DNA of 49,228 nt from Xanthomonas sp. XNM01 (GTDB taxonomy: Bacteria > Pseudomonadota > Gammaproteobacteria > Xanthomonadales > Xanthomonadaceae), in the NCBI RefSeq assembly GCF_014851915.1, contig NZ_JACVAP010000009.1, forward strand, positions 1-49,228. The letters run 5' to 3'. Below, piece after piece: positions 7,885-15,887 of this stretch. Position numbers and translations under genes: made by a program. Under the pieces are notes generated by a model that worked only from the letters and a program-made list of their open reading frames with translations, had not been told where the DNA came from and ran no database searches. How positions within the stretch are numbered: the first letter of the stretch is position 1; every line of letters begins with the position of its first letter.

Positions 7885-10524
7885 ATGACGCCGATACCCG
7901 CGCCCAGCGCTTCGCCCAGCCCGCCTGCGTCGGCGCGCTGGTGGCCGGCCGTTGGCGCGCTGGTGGTGCTGCTGGTCGGGCTCGTGCTGACGGCGGAGCT
8001 GGCCCGGCGCGAGGCCGCCCAGACACGAGTCGCTGCCGAAGAACTGCAGCGCTCGCTGTCCGACGCCGCCCAGGCGCGTCTGCGGGGGGCGCTGGGACGC
8101 GCTGCCGAATCGCTGCGCTCGATGCAGACGGTGTTCCTGTCCAACGACCAGGTCGACCAGTCGATCTTCGACCGGTACCAGGACAACCTGCGCGACAGCG
8201 GCATGCTGCCGGGGCACGTCGTGACCGCCTTCGCACGGAGGCGGATCGAGGATGGCAGGCCGACGTACCGGTACGAGTCCTTGACCCCGCGCGCCGGCAA
8301 CGAGGTGCTGCTGGGGTTCGACGCCGCCTCGCAACCGGAGAACCTGCGCGCGCTCGAGCGTGCGCGCGACAGCGACGCGCCGACGCTGTCGGCGCCGTTC
8401 GCGCTGCGCCAGTTCGAAGGCCACGCGCAGGAGCAGGCACTCGGTGTGACCGTGCGCCTGCCGGTGTACTCGCACGGCCAGGCGCCGACGCAGGTGGCGG
8501 AACGGCGCGAGCGCGAGATCGGTGCGCTTGCGCTCAGCCTGCGCTTGCAGCCGATGGTCGAGCAGGTACTGGACGGGCGGATCCTGGAGTTCATGCAGGT
8601 CGAGCTGCGCGACCTGGAAGGGGGCCAGCCGCTGCATGCCGCGGCTGGCAGCCCGGCGGCGGCCGATGCCCAGGTCCGCCTGGTCGAGTTCGGCGGGCGA
8701 CGCTGGGAGCTGCGGATGTGGCCCAGGCCCGAGGCGATGCCGCGCTCGGATGCGCGCGCGGTGGTGGGGGGCGGCATCGCGATCAGCGCACTGCTGGCCC
8801 TGCTGCTGTGGTCGCTGGCCAGCACCCACCAGCGGGCGGTCGAACTGGGCGGTCAGATGCGTTCGCGCTTCGGCGAGAGCGAGGCGCGGTTCCGCACGCT
8901 CAACGAGCTGCTGCCGGCGCTGGTGCTGCTGGTCGACGCGCGCAGCGGCGACATCGTCTATGCCAACCAGGCGGCGCGGCGGCATCTCGGTGCGGTGGTC
9001 GGGCAGCCGCTGCGCAGCGTGTTCGTCGACGGTGCTGCGGGCGAACTGGCGCTGTCGGTCGCCGAGGGTGGCCCTGCCTGGGACGGCCGCGAAGTGCAGG
9101 TGTCGTCGCTCGGTGGCGAACTGCTCTGGGTGAGCGCCTCGCTGGCGTCGGTGGATGTCGACGGATCGCGCCATCTGCTGATGGTGGCCAGCGACACCAC
9201 CGAGCAGCGGCGGCTGACCGAACGGCTGGTGCACCAGGCCGCCCACGACAGCCTGACCGGCCTGTGCAACCGCCGCGAATTCGAGCGGCGCCTGCAGCAT
9301 GCGCTGGCCCTGCTCGACGCCGGCGCGGGTTCGCGGCGTGGCGGATTCGCGCTGCTCTACATCGATCTGGACCAGTTCAAGCTGGTCAACGACCTGTCCG
9401 GCCACATGGCCGGCGACCAGCTGCTGATCGAGCTGACGCTGGCGATGCAGCGACAGCTGCGGCCGGAGGATCTGCTGGCGCGGCTGGGCGGCGACGAGTT
9501 CGGGCTGCTGGCCGCCGGCACCGGCGAGGACGATGCGGTGGCGCTGGCCGAACGCATGCGCGCCTGCATCGAGCAGGTGATGTTCGTCTGGGAGGGGCGC
9601 ACCTACACGGTCAGCGCGAGCATCGGCGTGGTCGTGGTGGACCATCCGGGCGCGACCCTGAAGGACCTGCTGGCCTGGGCCGACAGTGCCTGCTACCAGG
9701 CCAAGGACAATGGCCGCAACCGCACGCATGTCTACCGCGACGATGGTGATTCGACGCGCAGGCAGGGCGAGATGGAATGGGCCAACCGCCTGCGCCAGGC
9801 GCTGGAGGACGGGCGCCTGCTGCTCGACTACCAGGAGGTCCGGCCGCTGCATGCGCAGGCTGGAGACGCCGGCGTGCATGTCGAACTGCTGCTGCGACTG
9901 TGCGACGAGCAGGGCCAGGTGGTGCCGCCGGGCGCGTTCCTGCCGGCGGCCGAGCGCTACGGCCTGATGCCGGCGGTCGACCGCTGGGTGATCCAGACCG
10001 CGCTTGCGGGCTTCGACCGGCTGCATCCGGCCGGCGCGGCCCTGGCGACCTGCGCGATCAACCTGTCCGGCGCCAGCATCGAGGACGAGGGGCTGGCCGA
10101 CTTCATCCTCGGCTGCCTCGCCCAGCACCGGATCCCGCCGCAGCGTCTGTGCCTGGAGATCACCGAGACCGTGGCGGTGCGCAACCTGATGCGCGTGGCG
10201 ATCGTGATCGAGCGGCTGCGCGCGGCCGGCTGCCGGATCGCGCTGGACGATTTCGGCGCGGGCATGTCCTCGTTCGGCTATCTGAAGAACCTGCCGGTGG
10301 ACGCGATCAAGATCGACGGCAGCTTCGTGCGCGACGTGACCCGCGATCCGATGAGCCGGGCGATCGTCGATGCGGTCACCCGCATCGGCCACCAGCTGGG
10401 GTTACGGGTGGTGGCCGAATGGGTCGACGATCCGCGGACCCTGGCGGCGTTGCACGAGATCGGCGTCGACGATGGCCAGGGCTTCGCGCTGCATCGGCCG
10501 GAACGCGTGCTGTTCATGCGCTGA
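7885..10524 (+). CDS. Membrane-bound CHASE-PAS-GGDEF-EAL cyclic-di-GMP protein
   Basis: An 879-residue inner-membrane regulator. A transmembrane helix (about residues 14-36) is followed by a periplasmic CHASE sensor domain, a second helix near 293-312, a PAS domain at about 330-440, a GGDEF domain and a C-terminal EAL domain. The GGDEF motif is intact at 535-539, and RPED five residues upstream is a complete inhibitory I-site. The EAL domain keeps most catalytic residues (NLSGASI, LEITET, LDDFGAGMSSF, IKIDGSFV) but the signature reads ELL at 667-669 instead of EAL. Both cyclase and phosphodiesterase activity are plausible. It stands alone with no visible operon partner. Confidence 0.93.
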   Translation: MTPIPAPSASPSPPASARWWPAVGALVVLLVGLVLTAELARREAAQTRVAAEELQRSLSDAAQARLRGALGRAAESLRSMQTVFLSNDQVDQSIFDRYQDNLRDSGMLPGHVVTAFARRRIEDGRPTYRYESLTPRAGNEVLLGFDAASQPENLRALERARDSDAPTLSAPFALRQFEGHAQEQALGVTVRLPVYSHGQAPTQVAERREREIGALALSLRLQPMVEQVLDGRILEFMQVELRDLEGGQPLHAAAGSPAAADAQVRLVEFGGRRWELRMWPRPEAMPRSDARAVVGGGIAISALLALLLWSLASTHQRAVELGGQMRSRFGESEARFRTLNELLPALVLLVDARSGDIVYANQAARRHLGAVVGQPLRSVFVDGAAGELALSVAEGGPAWDGREVQVSSLGGELLWVSASLASVDVDGSRHLLMVASDTTEQRRLTERLVHQAAHDSLTGLCNRREFERRLQHALALLDAGAGSRRGGFALLYIDLDQFKLVNDLSGHMAGDQLLIELTLAMQRQLRPEDLLARLGGDEFGLLAAGTGEDDAVALAERMRACIEQVMFVWEGRTYTVSASIGVVVVDHPGATLKDLLAWADSACYQAKDNGRNRTHVYRDDGDSTRRQGEMEWANRLRQALEDGRLLLDYQEVRPLHAQAGDAGVHVELLLRLCDEQGQVVPPGAFLPAAERYGLMPAVDRWVIQTALAGFDRLHPAGAALATCAINLSGASIEDEGLADFILGCLAQHRIPPQRLCLEITETVAVRNLMRVAIVIERLRAAGCRIALDDFGAGMSSFGYLKNLPVDAIKIDGSFVRDVTRDPMSRAIVDAVTRIGHQLGLRVVAEWVDDPRTLAALHEIGVDDGQGFALHRPERVLFMR

Positions 10525-10634
10525 GCCACGCGGCACTGCCAGGCATCGCCAGCCGTGTACGTGGACGTGCCGCAGGCGCAGCGCACGCCGCGGCGGGTGG
10601 CTGCAGGCTGGAACGCGCCTGCCCCGGACCTGGT

Positions 10635-12326
10635 TCAGAGGCGGTCGGGCGTTCTCGCCGGCGAGGCATCGGCGCTGGTGCCGGCGGCCGCGGCACTGCG
10701 TTCCAGATCGGGATAGAGCCCGTACAGCGACAGCAGCACGCCGTTGCTCCAGCCGAAGCCGTCCTGCAGTGGATACTCGCCGCCACCGCCGCCCTGCAGC
10801 GCGCCATCGGCATCGTATTTCTCGACCAGCTTGCGCTCGCGTTCGAACAGGGTCCGCACGTTGCCGACGAAGCCGGTCGCGATCTCGCGCGCCAGCGCGT
10901 CCTCGCCGTAACGGCGCAGGCCGTCGACCGCGATCCACTGCAGCGGCGCCCAGACGTTCGGGGCGTCCCACTGCTGGCCGCTGTCGACCGGCGTGGTGAC
11001 CAGTCCGCCCGGGCGCAGCAGTTGCGCGCGCGCTGCAGCCGCGGTGGCCTGCGCCCGCTCGGGCGTGGCGACGCCGGCGTGCAGCGGGAACAGCGCAGCG
11101 GCGGTCAGATGATCGCGCGGTGCCGCGCGCTGCCAGTCGTAATCGGCGTAGTAGCCCGCCGTGTTCCACAGCCAGGCATCGATCGCGACCTGGCGTGCAT
11201 TGGCCAGGCGGGTGTAGTCGGCGGCGCATCCGCTGTCGCCTGCGAGCCGGCAGCCGCGCGCGATGCTGCGCTCCAGGTGATGCAGCAGGCTGTTGAGGTC
11301 GACCGGCACGATCGCCGTGGTGCGGATGCTGTCCAGCCGCATCGGGTCGTCCAGCCAGCGGCTGGAGAAATCCCAGCCGCTCGCGGCGCCGGCGCGCAGG
11401 TCGCGCCAGACCTCGGCCTGTGGACGCGCGCTGCGCGCGGCGGTCTCGCGGTCCTGCATGAACGACTCCGGGCGCGGCGTGTCGCGGTCGTCCCAGTAGC
11501 GGTTGAGTAGCGCACCATCGGGCATGCGCACCACGCGGCGGCGGGCCTGTCCGTCGGCCAGCCCCTCCGCACCATCCATCCACCAGGCGTGTTCGCGCTT
11601 GAGCTGGGGCAGGTGTCGCACCAGCACCTGCGGATCGCTGCGCGCCTCCAGCTCGACCATGTGCGAGAAGAACGGTGGTTGCGAGCGGCTCAGGTAGTAG
11701 CTGCGGTTGCCGTTGGGGATGTGGCCCCAGCGGTCGATCAGCGCGGCGAAGTTCTCCAGCATGTCGCGCGACAGCGCATCCTGGCCGCTGGCGACCAGGC
11801 CGCGCATCGTGAAGTACGAATCCCAGTAGTAGATCTCCCGGAAGCGGCCGCCCGGCACCACGTAGGGTTCGGGCAGCGGCAGCAGGCTGTCGTATGCGAC
11901 CGGCCGCGCGCTGCGCCGGGTCAGCAGTGGCCAGAGCGCGCCGATGTGGCCGCGCAGGGTGGCGTGCGGTTCGACCGGGGTGTCGGCGATCGCGGCGGGC
12001 AGCACGAAGTGACGGTCGACGAAACGGCGCAGGTCGAAGCCGGGCGTGCCGCGCTGGGCGAGGTAGGCGGCCTCGATGGCGGCCGGCTCGCCGCGCGGCA
12101 CCGCATCGGCGAACAGCTTCTGGTCCTCGAACAGCCATGCCTCCTGCACCGCGGCGAAGACCTGCGGCCAGGCCTCGTCCGGGGTGGCCGGCAGCGCCGG
12201 TGCGGTGGTTGCGCGCATCGTGGCCGGGAGCGATTCCGGCGGGCGCGGCGCGGCGCTGCAGGCCGCCAGCATCAGGGCCACGGGCAGGACGAACGACGGC
12301 AGCCAGTGGGCTGGGCGCGGATGCAT
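10635..12326 (-). CDS. treA: Periplasmic alpha,alpha-trehalase, predicted lipoprotein
   Basis: A 563-residue glycoside hydrolase family 37 enzyme that would hydrolyse trehalose to two glucose molecules outside the cytoplasm. Both family signatures are present: PGGRFREIYYWDSYF, and a variant of the second, QQWDAPNVWAPLQW. Other conserved blocks include NGNRSYYLSRSQPPFF and GGGGEYPLQDGFGWSNGV. The N-terminus carries a lipobox (LMLAACS), so the enzyme appears membrane-anchored rather than freely soluble. The start at 12326 has GGAG five bases upstream. It is transcribed alone, converging with the cyclic-di-GMP gene. Confidence 0.95.
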   Translation of the reverse strand: MHPRPAHWLPSFVLPVALMLAACSAAPRPPESLPATMRATTAPALPATPDEAWPQVFAAVQEAWLFEDQKLFADAVPRGEPAAIEAAYLAQRGTPGFDLRRFVDRHFVLPAAIADTPVEPHATLRGHIGALWPLLTRRSARPVAYDSLLPLPEPYVVPGGRFREIYYWDSYFTMRGLVASGQDALSRDMLENFAALIDRWGHIPNGNRSYYLSRSQPPFFSHMVELEARSDPQVLVRHLPQLKREHAWWMDGAEGLADGQARRRVVRMPDGALLNRYWDDRDTPRPESFMQDRETAARSARPQAEVWRDLRAGAASGWDFSSRWLDDPMRLDSIRTTAIVPVDLNSLLHHLERSIARGCRLAGDSGCAADYTRLANARQVAIDAWLWNTAGYYADYDWQRAAPRDHLTAAALFPLHAGVATPERAQATAAAARAQLLRPGGLVTTPVDSGQQWDAPNVWAPLQWIAVDGLRRYGEDALAREIATGFVGNVRTLFERERKLVEKYDADGALQGGGGGEYPLQDGFGWSNGVLLSLYGLYPDLERSAAAAGTSADASPARTPDRL

Positions 12327-12450
12327 GGACACTCCGGAGGCGGACAAACGTCGTCGATCCTCGCAGGCCGCGTGCGATGACCGCGCCAAGGCCGGGTACA
12401 GGTCTGTCCGCGCGCGATCGTGGCGCGCACCAGGTGCATCGTGGATGCGT

Positions 12451-13056
12451 TCACCGGGGTGTGGCGTCCAGGGTGGCGCGCGCGGCGTCCGCGTAGGCGA
12501 CCAGCTGCGGGAAGAAGGCGTCGAAGCCGGCGGCGATGTCGGTCTCGTGCACGCGCAGCGTGTCCAGGCAGGCGACCAGGCGCTCGCCATTGCGCGACAG
12601 CCGGGTCGCGATCCGGCTCACCGCCAGGTCGACGCTGTCGCGTCGGCGGTAGGAGCCGAGCCAGTCGTGCGCGGCGATGCGCGGCGCGATCGCGCGCAGG
12701 CGCTCGGGCAGGCGCTCGAGCCGGCCCAGCATGTAGGCGTAGAACGGCGCGGTGAACGCGTCCAGCGCGACATCGCTGTAGCGGTGCCAGTGCCGTGCCA
12801 GCAGATGGTCGTAGTAGACGTCCAGCGCGATGCCCGCGTAGCGGCGCAGGCCGTCGGGGAAATGGTCGCGCGCCTGCACCACCAGCGGATGGTCGTCGGT
12901 GTAGCGGTCGACCTTGCGGTGGATCAGGATCTCGCGCCGCTCGACCGGGCTGTAGTCGTCCAGCGCGGCCCGGCCGAACACGAAATCGCCGAGCAGCGCG
13001 CCGAGCATCGCCTCGTGGCTGCCGCGGGCCAGGTACAGGTGGGCCAGGTAGTTCAT
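12451..13056 (-). CDS. acpH: Acyl carrier protein phosphodiesterase
   Basis: A 201-residue AcpH (DUF479) protein that removes the 4'-phosphopantetheine arm from acyl carrier protein. It starts with the family signature MNYLAHLYLA and continues with LGALLGDFV, HRKVDRYTDDHP and ALDVYYDHLLARHW. These supply the histidines and aspartates of a metal-dependent phosphohydrolase of HD type. It is about the same size as the E. coli enzyme (193 residues). It follows the TetR gene by 16 bases and is probably co-transcribed with it. Confidence 0.93.
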   Translation of the reverse strand: MNYLAHLYLARGSHEAMLGALLGDFVFGRAALDDYSPVERREILIHRKVDRYTDDHPLVVQARDHFPDGLRRYAGIALDVYYDHLLARHWHRYSDVALDAFTAPFYAYMLGRLERLPERLRAIAPRIAAHDWLGSYRRRDSVDLAVSRIATRLSRNGERLVACLDTLRVHETDIAAGFDAFFPQLVAYADAARATLDATPR

Positions 13057-13072
13057 CGGGTCGCGCGTGGCG

Positions 13073-13690
13073 TCAGTCGCGGACGGCGTAGCAGCCCAGG
13101 AACATCGCCACCGCCGAATCGGCGACGCGTGCGCGCTGCGCGTCGTCCAGCGGCGGCTGGCCCAGGGTCACCTGCGGCCAGAACGCGAAGCTCTTCACCA
13201 GGCCCTGCAGCTGGTGCGCGGCGAAGTCGGCGTCCACGTCCTGCAGCCGGCCATCGGCGATGGCCGCGCGGATCCAGGTGGTCACGCCGCCTTCCTTCTC
13301 GCCCATCCGGCAGACGATCTCCTGCGCACGCTCTGGCGCATGGATGATCTCGGCCATGCCGACGCGGGCCAGGTCGATGAAGCTGGGGTCGGCGAGCAGG
13401 TCCAGTTTCTTGCCCAGCAGCTGGCGCAGCTGCGTGTCCAGCGGCGCATCGGCGCGGTAGGGCAGCTCGACGCTGGCTGCGCTGCTGTCCCACAGCTGCT
13501 GCAGGATCTGGCCGAACAGCGCGTCCTTGCTGGGGAAGTGGTTGTAGACGGTGCGCTTGGATACGCCGGCCGCGGCAGCGATCCGGTCCATGCTGGTGGC
13601 CTCGTAGCCGGCCGCGCGGAACTCGTCCACGGCGGCGGCCACGATGGCGTCGCGCTTGCGGTCGGTCAGGCGTTGCGGCGGGCGGGACAT
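13073..13690 (-). CDS. TetR/AcrR-family transcriptional regulator
   Basis: A 205-residue regulator. Residues about 8-55 form the TetR DNA-binding domain: RDAIVAAAVDEFRAAGYEATSMDRIA followed by AAAGVSKRTVYNHFPSKDALF, the classical helix-turn-helix. The helical C-terminal domain would bind a ligand and dimerise; from its LLGKKLDLLADPSFIDLARVGMAE-like pattern it resembles the AefR/TetR_C_39 type. The start at 13690 is chosen because it directly precedes the conserved domain. It lies upstream of acpH and divergent from the metallo-hydrolase at 13786. A perfect palindrome at 13753-13767 is its likely operator. Confidence 0.92.
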   Translation of the reverse strand: MSRPPQRLTDRKRDAIVAAAVDEFRAAGYEATSMDRIAAAAGVSKRTVYNHFPSKDALFGQILQQLWDSSAASVELPYRADAPLDTQLRQLLGKKLDLLADPSFIDLARVGMAEIIHAPERAQEIVCRMGEKEGGVTTWIRAAIADGRLQDVDADFAAHQLQGLVKSFAFWPQVTLGQPPLDDAQRARVADSAVAMFLGCYAVRD

Positions 13691-13752
13691 GGCGGCCGGT
13701 CGAAGTGCGGACGGCAATTCTACACCGGGCGGTTTACTTCCTGAAAAATGAA

Positions 13753-13767
13753 ACTACACTGTGTAGT
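13753..13767. promoter_or_regulatory. Probable TetR operator palindrome
   Basis: ACTACAC-T-GTGTAGT is a perfect 7+7 dyad around one central base, in an AT-rich patch between the divergent TetR and metallo-hydrolase genes. It ends 18 bases before the ATG at 13786. TetR regulators usually bind dyads of this size next to their own gene. Binding is inferred from position. Confidence 0.7.
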
Positions 13768-13785
13768 GTAATTTCTGGGTCGCCC

Positions 13786-14868
13786 ATGAAACGCCTCCTC
13801 ATCGTCCTCCTGCTTGGAATCCTCGCCGTGACCGCGCATACCGCCTACGTCCGCTGCACCCTGCCGGGCTATCCCGATTCGCCCCAGCACCGCGACGGCC
13901 GCTTCCAGAATCCGCTGCCACGCCCCGCGATGGGCTGGTGGCAGGGGCTGAAGCTGACCTGGACCTTCTTCTTCGGCAAGCCGGCCGGCACCGTGCCGGA
14001 GCGGCCGATCCCGGTGCGCGCGCTGGACCGCGCCGCGCTGGAGGCGGCCCCGGATGGCAGCCTGTACCGGCTCGGCCACTCGACCATCCTGCTGAAGCTG
14101 CGCGGCCGCTTCTGGCTGACCGACCCGGTGTTTTCCAAGCGCGCCTCGCCGGTGCAGTGGGCCGGCCCGGCGCGCTTCCATGCGCCGCCGATCGGCATCG
14201 ACGACCTGCCGCCGATCGCCGGCGTGATCCTGTCGCACAACCACTACGACCACCTCGACCATGCGGCGGTGCTGCAGCTCGCCGGCAAGACCGGCCGCTT
14301 CGTCGCGCCGCTGGGCGTCGGCGACCAGCTGATCGCCTGGGGCGTGGATCCGGACAAGGTCGAGCAGCTGGACTGGTGGCGGTCGACGCAGGTCGACGGC
14401 CTGCGCCTGACCGCGACCCCGGCCCAGCATTTCTCCGGCCGCGGCCTGGCCGACAGCGACCGCAGCCTGTGGGCCTCGTGGGTGATCCAGGACGACGACC
14501 TGCGCGTGTTCTTCAGCGGCGACACCGGCTACTTCGACGGGTTCAAGGCGATCGGCGAGACCTACGGCCCGTTCGACCTGACCCTGATGGAGACCGGCGC
14601 CTACGACGAACGCTGGGCGTTCGTGCACATGCAGCCCGAGCAGACCCTGCAGGCCCACCTGGACCTGCGCGGGCGCTGGCTGCTGCCGATCCACAACGGC
14701 ACCTTCGACCTGGCGCTGCACCCGTGGGAGCAGCCGTTCGAGCGGATCAGCGCGCTCGCCGCCGAGCAGGGCGTGGCGCTGACCACGCCGGTGATGGGCG
14801 AGCGCGTCGACCTGCATGCGCCGCAGCCGGGGACGCCGTGGTGGCGCGGGGTCGCGACCTCGCGCTGA
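13786..14868 (+). CDS. MBL-fold metallo-hydrolase (NAPE-PLD/UlaG type), membrane-anchored or exported
   Basis: A 360-residue protein with an N-terminal hydrophobic segment (LLIVLLLGILAVTAHTAYV) followed by a metallo-beta-lactamase fold. The zinc-binding signature is complete: SHNHYDHLDH, with further ligands in TPAQHFSGR, FFSGDTGYFDGF and the late LPIHNGTFDLALHPW histidines. The sequence around LGHSTILLKLRGRFWLTDPVFSKRASP is typical of N-acyl-phosphatidylethanolamine phospholipase D-like and UlaG-like enzymes. The substrate may be a lipid or a lactone. It is divergent from a TetR gene and probably repressed by it. Confidence 0.9.
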   Translation: MKRLLIVLLLGILAVTAHTAYVRCTLPGYPDSPQHRDGRFQNPLPRPAMGWWQGLKLTWTFFFGKPAGTVPERPIPVRALDRAALEAAPDGSLYRLGHSTILLKLRGRFWLTDPVFSKRASPVQWAGPARFHAPPIGIDDLPPIAGVILSHNHYDHLDHAAVLQLAGKTGRFVAPLGVGDQLIAWGVDPDKVEQLDWWRSTQVDGLRLTATPAQHFSGRGLADSDRSLWASWVIQDDDLRVFFSGDTGYFDGFKAIGETYGPFDLTLMETGAYDERWAFVHMQPEQTLQAHLDLRGRWLLPIHNGTFDLALHPWEQPFERISALAAEQGVALTTPVMGERVDLHAPQPGTPWWRGVATSR

Positions 14869-14885
14869 GGCGGCAGTGTCACCTG

Positions 14886-14909
14886 CGCCGGCGACCCGGA
14901 TCGCCGGCG
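14886..14909. terminator. Bidirectional hairpin between convergent genes
   Basis: A perfect 9-bp stem (14886-14894 with 14901-14909) and a six-base loop lie between the metallo-hydrolase stop and the stop of the small membrane protein gene on the other strand. There is no strong T tract (only CCCCTTT after the hairpin). Confidence 0.6.
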
Positions 14910-14917
14910 TGCCCCTT

Positions 14918-15103
14918 TCAGCTGACCCGGTCGAGCACCGCCAGCAGCGCGCTGGCCATGCACAGGCCGATGAACAGCGCGCCGCACCAGCCGCGTTCGA
15001 TGCCGCCGCTGCGGTGCCAGACCAGCTTGCCGATGCCGACCACCCCGACCGGCAGTGCGAACAGCAGCGCCGCGTGCGCCAGCCCCATCGCATGGATGTC
15101 CAT
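14918..15103 (-). CDS. Small two-helix membrane protein
   Basis: A 61-residue protein that is almost entirely two hydrophobic segments, AALLFALPVGVVGIGKLVW and ALFIGLCMASALLAVL, joined by HRSGGIERGWCG. It would sit in the inner membrane as a hairpin. No family is recognised. The ATG at 15103 is preferred to one at 15151 because it directly precedes the hydrophobic region. The coherent hydrophobic pattern supports a real gene, but short length leaves doubt. Confidence 0.5.
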   Translation of the reverse strand: MDIHAMGLAHAALLFALPVGVVGIGKLVWHRSGGIERGWCGALFIGLCMASALLAVLDRVS

Positions 15104-15352
15104 GGCTGCGTGCCCTGGAAACGGCGGCGGATACCGCCATGGACCGATCATCGGCGCGTGGTGCCGGTCCGGCGTTGATCGCGATCAACCGCGGCCGCTG
15201 GCGGCAGCATGAGCCGGCGCATCGGTGCCGCCATGCCCCCGGCAGCGATGACGCATCGCCTTGCGGCCCGGCTGTCCGGCGGCATCCGCTTCGCGTGGCG
15301 GGATTGCCCGCGCGGTACGCCGGCGCGCGCCGCCGTGCGCCCTGGCCGGGAG

Positions 15353-15877
15353 TCACGCGATGCCGGTGACCTGCCGCCGGCTGACACCGGCCTGGTGCAC
15401 TGGCTCGCGCGGCACCAGCAGGCGCGCAGCGACGTCGGGATCGTCGGGCAGGCCTTCGTGCATGGCAGGCAGACCAGCGGCGACCCGCGCCTGCCGGTCG
15501 AACGGGTGCTCGATCGCCTCGGCCGACACGGTGCCCGGCGCCGTCGGCGGCGCCAGGGCGAGCAGACCGGCGGCCTGCGCATGCAGGACCCGCAGCGTGC
15601 CGTCGCGCGCCGGCAGCGGGCGCAGCACCGGCATCGGCGCGTGCTCGATCTCGGCGATCGCCTGTTCCAGCTGCGCGGCGCCGGGCAGGAGACGGGGCCA
15701 GTGCCGCAGCAGCGCGGTGGGGTCGACCGGGATGTTCCAGCACCGCCCATCGTCGTCGGCGAGCGTGGTGACCGCACCGGCGCGACGCAGCGCCAGTGGC
15801 GTGGGGCTGTATCCGACCTGTCCGCGGAACAGGGTGTCGCGGGGCGTCGGGTTCCGGTGCTTGCTGCAACGCAGCAT
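15353..15877 (-). CDS. Hypothetical protein divergent from an exporter gene
   Basis: A 174-residue reading frame with ordinary-looking protein sequence: CWNIPVDPTALLRHWPRLL, AQLEQAIAEIEHAPMPVLRPL and FDRQARVAAGLPAMHEGLPDDPD. I do not recognise a family. The start is uncertain. An ATG at 15877 is used here, but that places it only 10 bases from the divergent exporter start at 15888, leaving no room for separate promoters unless they overlap the coding regions. Confidence 0.42.
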   Translation of the reverse strand: MLRCSKHRNPTPRDTLFRGQVGYSPTPLALRRAGAVTTLADDDGRCWNIPVDPTALLRHWPRLLPGAAQLEQAIAEIEHAPMPVLRPLPARDGTLRVLHAQAAGLLALAPPTAPGTVSAEAIEHPFDRQARVAAGLPAMHEGLPDDPDVAARLLVPREPVHQAGVSRRQVTGIA

Positions 15878-15887
15878 AATGGCGCCC

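Noticed and set aside
7753-10392. Minus-strand open frame of 879 codons opposite the GGDEF-EAL gene
   Set aside because: Exact antisense of a well-supported multidomain gene; composition is shadow-like (many His, Gln, Arg) with no motif.
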